Shown piece by piece: positions 24,443 to 26,811 of a stretch of DNA of 26,811 nucleotides (its first letter is position 1; every line of letters begins with the position of its first letter). Source of the stretch: Zelonia costaricensis. Taxonomy: Eukaryota > Euglenozoa > Kinetoplastea > Trypanosomatida > Trypanosomatidae. Under the pieces are notes generated by a model. That model saw only the letters and a program-made list of their open reading frames with translations, searched no databases and was not told where the DNA came from. The translations under genes were made by a program, and so were the position numbers. Location: the NCBI GenBank assembly GCA_030849075.1, contig JASAOO010003176.1:1-26811 (forward strand). The letters run 5' to 3'.

Positions 24443-25312
24443 TTACGGGAACGGCGCCAGGAAGCTGACCTCCGGCACCGCCTGCTGCGGCGACTTCTGC
24501 CAGCTGCTGTGCGCGTGCAGGCCGTCGTTCATCTCGTTGCGGCGGATCGTGTCGCGCCAGATACCCACGCGGAAGTACTTGGTATGCTGCGAGAAGCGCC
24601 ACGGGGTGCCACTGCGTGGGTTGTAGCCGACGAACTCCGTCATCTTCGGGCCCCGCTGCAGCTCGTCGATGAACATGTACCGCATGCGCGTCCACGGCCG
24701 CGGCACAAGCGGCGACTCCGCCAGACCGCACTGCATGCCGTAGCGCTTCAGCGTATCCTGCACCGGCTCCATCGCCGCGGCGAGACTCGGGTGCGGCAGC
24801 TTCGAGTAAAGCAGCCCGCCAGGACGGAGCTCAGCGTAGAGGGCGCACTGCTCAATCGCGTCCATGCCAAGGCGCAGATCCAGCTCCCCATTGGGCAGGG
24901 TGAGGCCCCACTCCTCCGGCGACACAAAGAGCGGGTTCAAGACGACCGGGTTGCTCTGCCCGGTGATGTACAGCACGACAGGGCCGGCACGGATCGCATT
25001 GGGCTGCGGACCGGCCTCGCCCGGCTTGCGGGCCGGCGACGGGGATGGCGCGGCTGTGGCACGGATGCGGTCGCCGTAGTTCGGCGCGGCAAAGGTGGCC
25101 TCCTCGGTATGGTAGCCAGTCAGCAGCCGGGTGGAGGGGCACCTGAGCTGCTCCAACCACGGTAGCGGGACAACAGTGGTCGGCAGCAGCGGGTCGACAA
25201 GGGCGTCCTCGACGCGAATGGAGCGGCGGTGGTTACGGGAGAGCACCTTGTAGTCGACCAGCATGCGGCCGCCCCGCATGCGAAAAAGAAAGACGCGGCA
25301 CCCTCGCAGCAT
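24443..25312 (-). CDS. Unrecognised 289-residue protein, possibly mitochondrial
   Basis: I do not recognise this protein, but it reads as a genuine gene: 289 residues from a true ATG to TAA, mixed composition rather than low complexity, G/C-ending codons, and a clear splice acceptor upstream. The N-terminus MLRGCRVFLFRMRGGRML is basic and hydrophobic without acidic residues, consistent with a mitochondrial presequence (inference); ATGs at residues 12 and 17 are alternative starts. The middle has a Pro/Ala-rich loop (about 85-103) and then VVLYITGQSNPVVLNPLFV and LDLRLGMDAIEQCALYAELRPGG. The C-terminal part is rich in Arg, Trp and Tyr (RPWTRMRYMFIDEL, TKYFRVGIWRDTIRRNEM). No transmembrane segment, nucleotide-binding motif or known catalytic signature is visible. 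A kinetoplastid mitochondrial ribosome or assembly component would suit this composition, but nothing proves it. Confidence 0.8.
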   Translation of the reverse strand: MLRGCRVFLFRMRGGRMLVDYKVLSRNHRRSIRVEDALVDPLLPTTVVPLPWLEQLRCPSTRLLTGYHTEEATFAAPNYGDRIRATAAPSPSPARKPGEAGPQPNAIRAGPVVLYITGQSNPVVLNPLFVSPEEWGLTLPNGELDLRLGMDAIEQCALYAELRPGGLLYSKLPHPSLAAAMEPVQDTLKRYGMQCGLAESPLVPRPWTRMRYMFIDELQRGPKMTEFVGYNPRSGTPWRFSQHTKYFRVGIWRDTIRRNEMNDGLHAHSSWQKSPQQAVPEVSFLAPFP

Positions 25313-26742
25313 GGCTTGGGCAAAGACGCTGCGCCAGCGAGGACGTGCTACGCCGAAAACAGCACAAGTTCCTCAGAATTAAGTGGCAAGCGTCACAAGG
25401 GGGGAGGGAGAGAGGGAGGGCCGGGCAGAGGAGCAGCGCGGTGTGAGTAGAGAGCAGGGGTGGTGCATAGAGAAGCAGTGAAAGGCATGTGGGTCGCTCG
25501 CATAATGGGGGGAGGGGTAGAAAGGAAAAGGAGGGGGCCGCGGTGATTCGCGACCGACGTAGACCAGTGCACCTGCGTGGACCAGTGAGATGAGGGCAAG
25601 GACGAGGGGAGGCGAGAGGGGGGGGGGGCGCTGCACACATACAGTGCAGCTGCAAAAAAAAAAAAAAGAAGCGTTGGCGGCGGTCGTAGGGGCAGGACAG
25701 GTGACGTCCCCACCCCCTCCTCTGCCCTTTCCTCTCCCCTAACCCGACTCCACCCCGCGCTCTCTCGTCCTTCTCACCTTTCTCTATCAAGTTGGACAAG
25801 AGCTAGTAAGCAGCCACGCCGTTCTGCGACGCGGGGTGGGCGTGCGTGGGAGTGCCCACGTGGCACTTGTGGGCTGAGACTGGCTGTTTGCTTTTGGCGT
25901 GCACGTTGTTACTTTTCTCTTTGTTTTGTCTCTCATTCGCACTAGGAAATCTCGATACATCGTTCTTTCTTTTTTTCATTTCTCTTTCGACCCTTTGCCC
26001 CCTTCTGCCGTCGGCATCTCGAGCTGCCCCATTCCCACATCCCCCTCCCCCCCCCAATCCCACGCCCGGACCGCCCACAGGGGGCGGCCGCGACAGAGAG
26101 GATGGAGCGCGGAACGTGGGGAGAGTGGCACAAGCGCAAGCCACTTGAGCGGAGCGATGCGGGGGGAAAGAGAGGAGGAAGGAGGGCGGGCCGTGAAACT
26201 CGTGGAGTGATTCGGAACGGGGGGAGAAAGGAGGCGGAGAACCAAGGAAAAAATAAACAAATACAAAACAGTCGAAACGAGGAAAGACGTGTCGACGCGG
26301 ACACCACGCGACAACGGCGTAAGGAGACGCGAGGAGGCACAACACGAAGCAGAGCGCAGGCGCTCATCATCCGCCATTACTCGCGTGTCGTGTCGAGGAG
26401 CACGCGGGAAGCGTCAGGCCGTGCAGAGGGGAAATGGGGGGGGGCGGTGAACAAAGCAGCTGGCGTCGCCGATGCGGGACTCACGAGAGCGCGAGAAGAG
26501 GAGCCCCGTGTAATCGCACGTGCAGGAGCTCCGCCTCTTTCCTTTACCGCTTTTCCGCTGCAGAATCGCCGTTCCCAGTCGTGAGGACGTCGGGCGCCAA
26601 CCCCCGCAGGCGCAATCAAACCCCCCTTCCGCACCCCTACGCGGGATCGAGACTTCCCTTCGCATGACCGGTCCTATCTCGCTCTCTCACTCTCGCCCGC
26701 CAACTCTATGGGGTTGGGCTCTGAAGCGCACCCCCAATGCGC
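25313..26742. other. Spacer between the edge gene and the 289-residue protein gene
   Basis: About 1.4 kb with no supportable gene. On the minus strand it is the 3' UTR of the edge gene, then spacer, then the 5' UTR of the 289-residue protein gene. It contains the strong splice acceptor at 25650-25672, a second minus-strand C/T-rich stretch at about 25394-25440 inside the presumed 5' UTR, G-rich stretches at 25600-25629 and 26160-26240, and a plus-strand pyrimidine-rich region at about 25905-26062. The longer open frames begin with GTG and read as low complexity. Confidence 0.75.
25650..25672 (-). promoter_or_regulatory. Strong trans-splice acceptor for the 289-residue protein gene
   Basis: On the minus strand CGCTTC is followed by a run of 14 T (25654-25667), then GCAG with AG at 25650-25651. 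A T-run directly followed by GCAG is the most canonical acceptor in the window. It would give a 5' UTR of about 337 nt for the downstream gene. A weaker alternative is the C/T-rich tract at 25394-25435 with AG at 25372-25373. Confidence 0.65.
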
Positions 26743-26811
26743 TTACTTGCTCGGGTACTGTGCGGCCTTCTGCTGCTCCAGCAGCTCGGCGAACTTCTGC
26801 TTGAAGTGCTC
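26743..26811 (-). CDS. C-terminal 22 codons of an unidentified gene (cut by window edge)
   Basis: Reading inward from the right edge on the minus strand gives EHFKQKFAELLEQQKAAQYP followed by Ser-Lys and a TAA stop. Nearly every codon ends in G or C (AAG, CAG, GAG, CTG), unlike the adjoining spacer, and the peptide is a plausible charged helical tail rather than translated repeat. This supports it as the 3' end of a real gene on the same strand as its neighbours. The tail is too short to name a family. Confidence 0.75.
   Translation of the reverse strand, partial: EHFKQKFAELLEQQKAAQYPSK

Noticed and set aside
25803..26345. 180-codon minus-strand open frame in the right-hand spacer
   Set aside because: It begins with GTG and reads as Pro/Arg/Gly-rich translation of G-rich spacer.
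1..26811. CRISPR arrays, transposons or retroelements
   Set aside because: No direct repeats with regular spacers, terminal inverted repeats, transposase or reverse transcriptase motifs were seen; the only repeats are microsatellites and codon repeats.

Overview
This window looks like nuclear DNA of a trypanosomatid protist, most likely Leishmaniinae (Leishmania, Crithidia or Leptomonas type). Coding sequence is GC-rich with strong G/C-ending codon preference. Every supported gene is intronless and on the minus strand. Genes are separated by roughly 0.8 to 2.9 kb of gene-free DNA full of CA/GT microsatellites and homopolymers, and pyrimidine tracts followed by AG (trans-splice acceptor signatures) lie upstream of the start codons. 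This is the layout of a kinetoplastid directional gene cluster transcribed as one polycistronic unit, here from high to low coordinates. Genus and species cannot be fixed from sequence reading alone.

In transcription order: (1) the last 22 codons of an unidentified gene at the right edge (26743-26811); (2) an unrecognised 289-residue protein with a possible mitochondrial-type N-terminus (24443-25312), preceded by a textbook splice acceptor; (3) a 504-residue class I SAM-methyltransferase-like protein whose glycine-rich motif I is degenerate (22095-23609); (4) a very large 2854-residue protein (11602-20166) whose C-terminal third carries the signature elements of autophagy protein ATG2; (5) a 522-residue ATP-grasp ligase with a C-terminal domain like that of carnosine-synthase/L-amino-acid-ligase relatives (9024-10592); (6) a 1693-residue DExH-box RNA helicase with a long Pro/Gln/Ala-rich disordered N-terminus (1091-6172).

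Starts were assigned at the first in-frame ATG. For the helicase, the ATP-grasp protein and the methyltransferase, longer open frames exist but begin at TTG or GTG and run through the putative splice and 5' UTR signals, so the ATG start is preferred. Spacers were examined for genes; the longer open frames in them start at non-ATG codons and read as translated homopolymers and pyrimidine tracts, so none is called.

The genes do not form a functional operon: neighbours in kinetoplastid clusters share transcription, not pathway. No CRISPR array, transposon, tRNA or rRNA gene was seen. The most interesting material is protein-level divergence (expanded ATG2 with altered hallmark residues, DEFH helicase with a split HA2 domain, methyltransferase-like protein with a broken SAM motif, ATP-grasp ligase of unknown substrate) and a few non-coding signals: an A14 tract just before the helicase ATG, a C15 tract before the ATG2 start, and acceptor-like tracts on the strand opposite to the genes. 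I did not find a convincing new multi-gene system.
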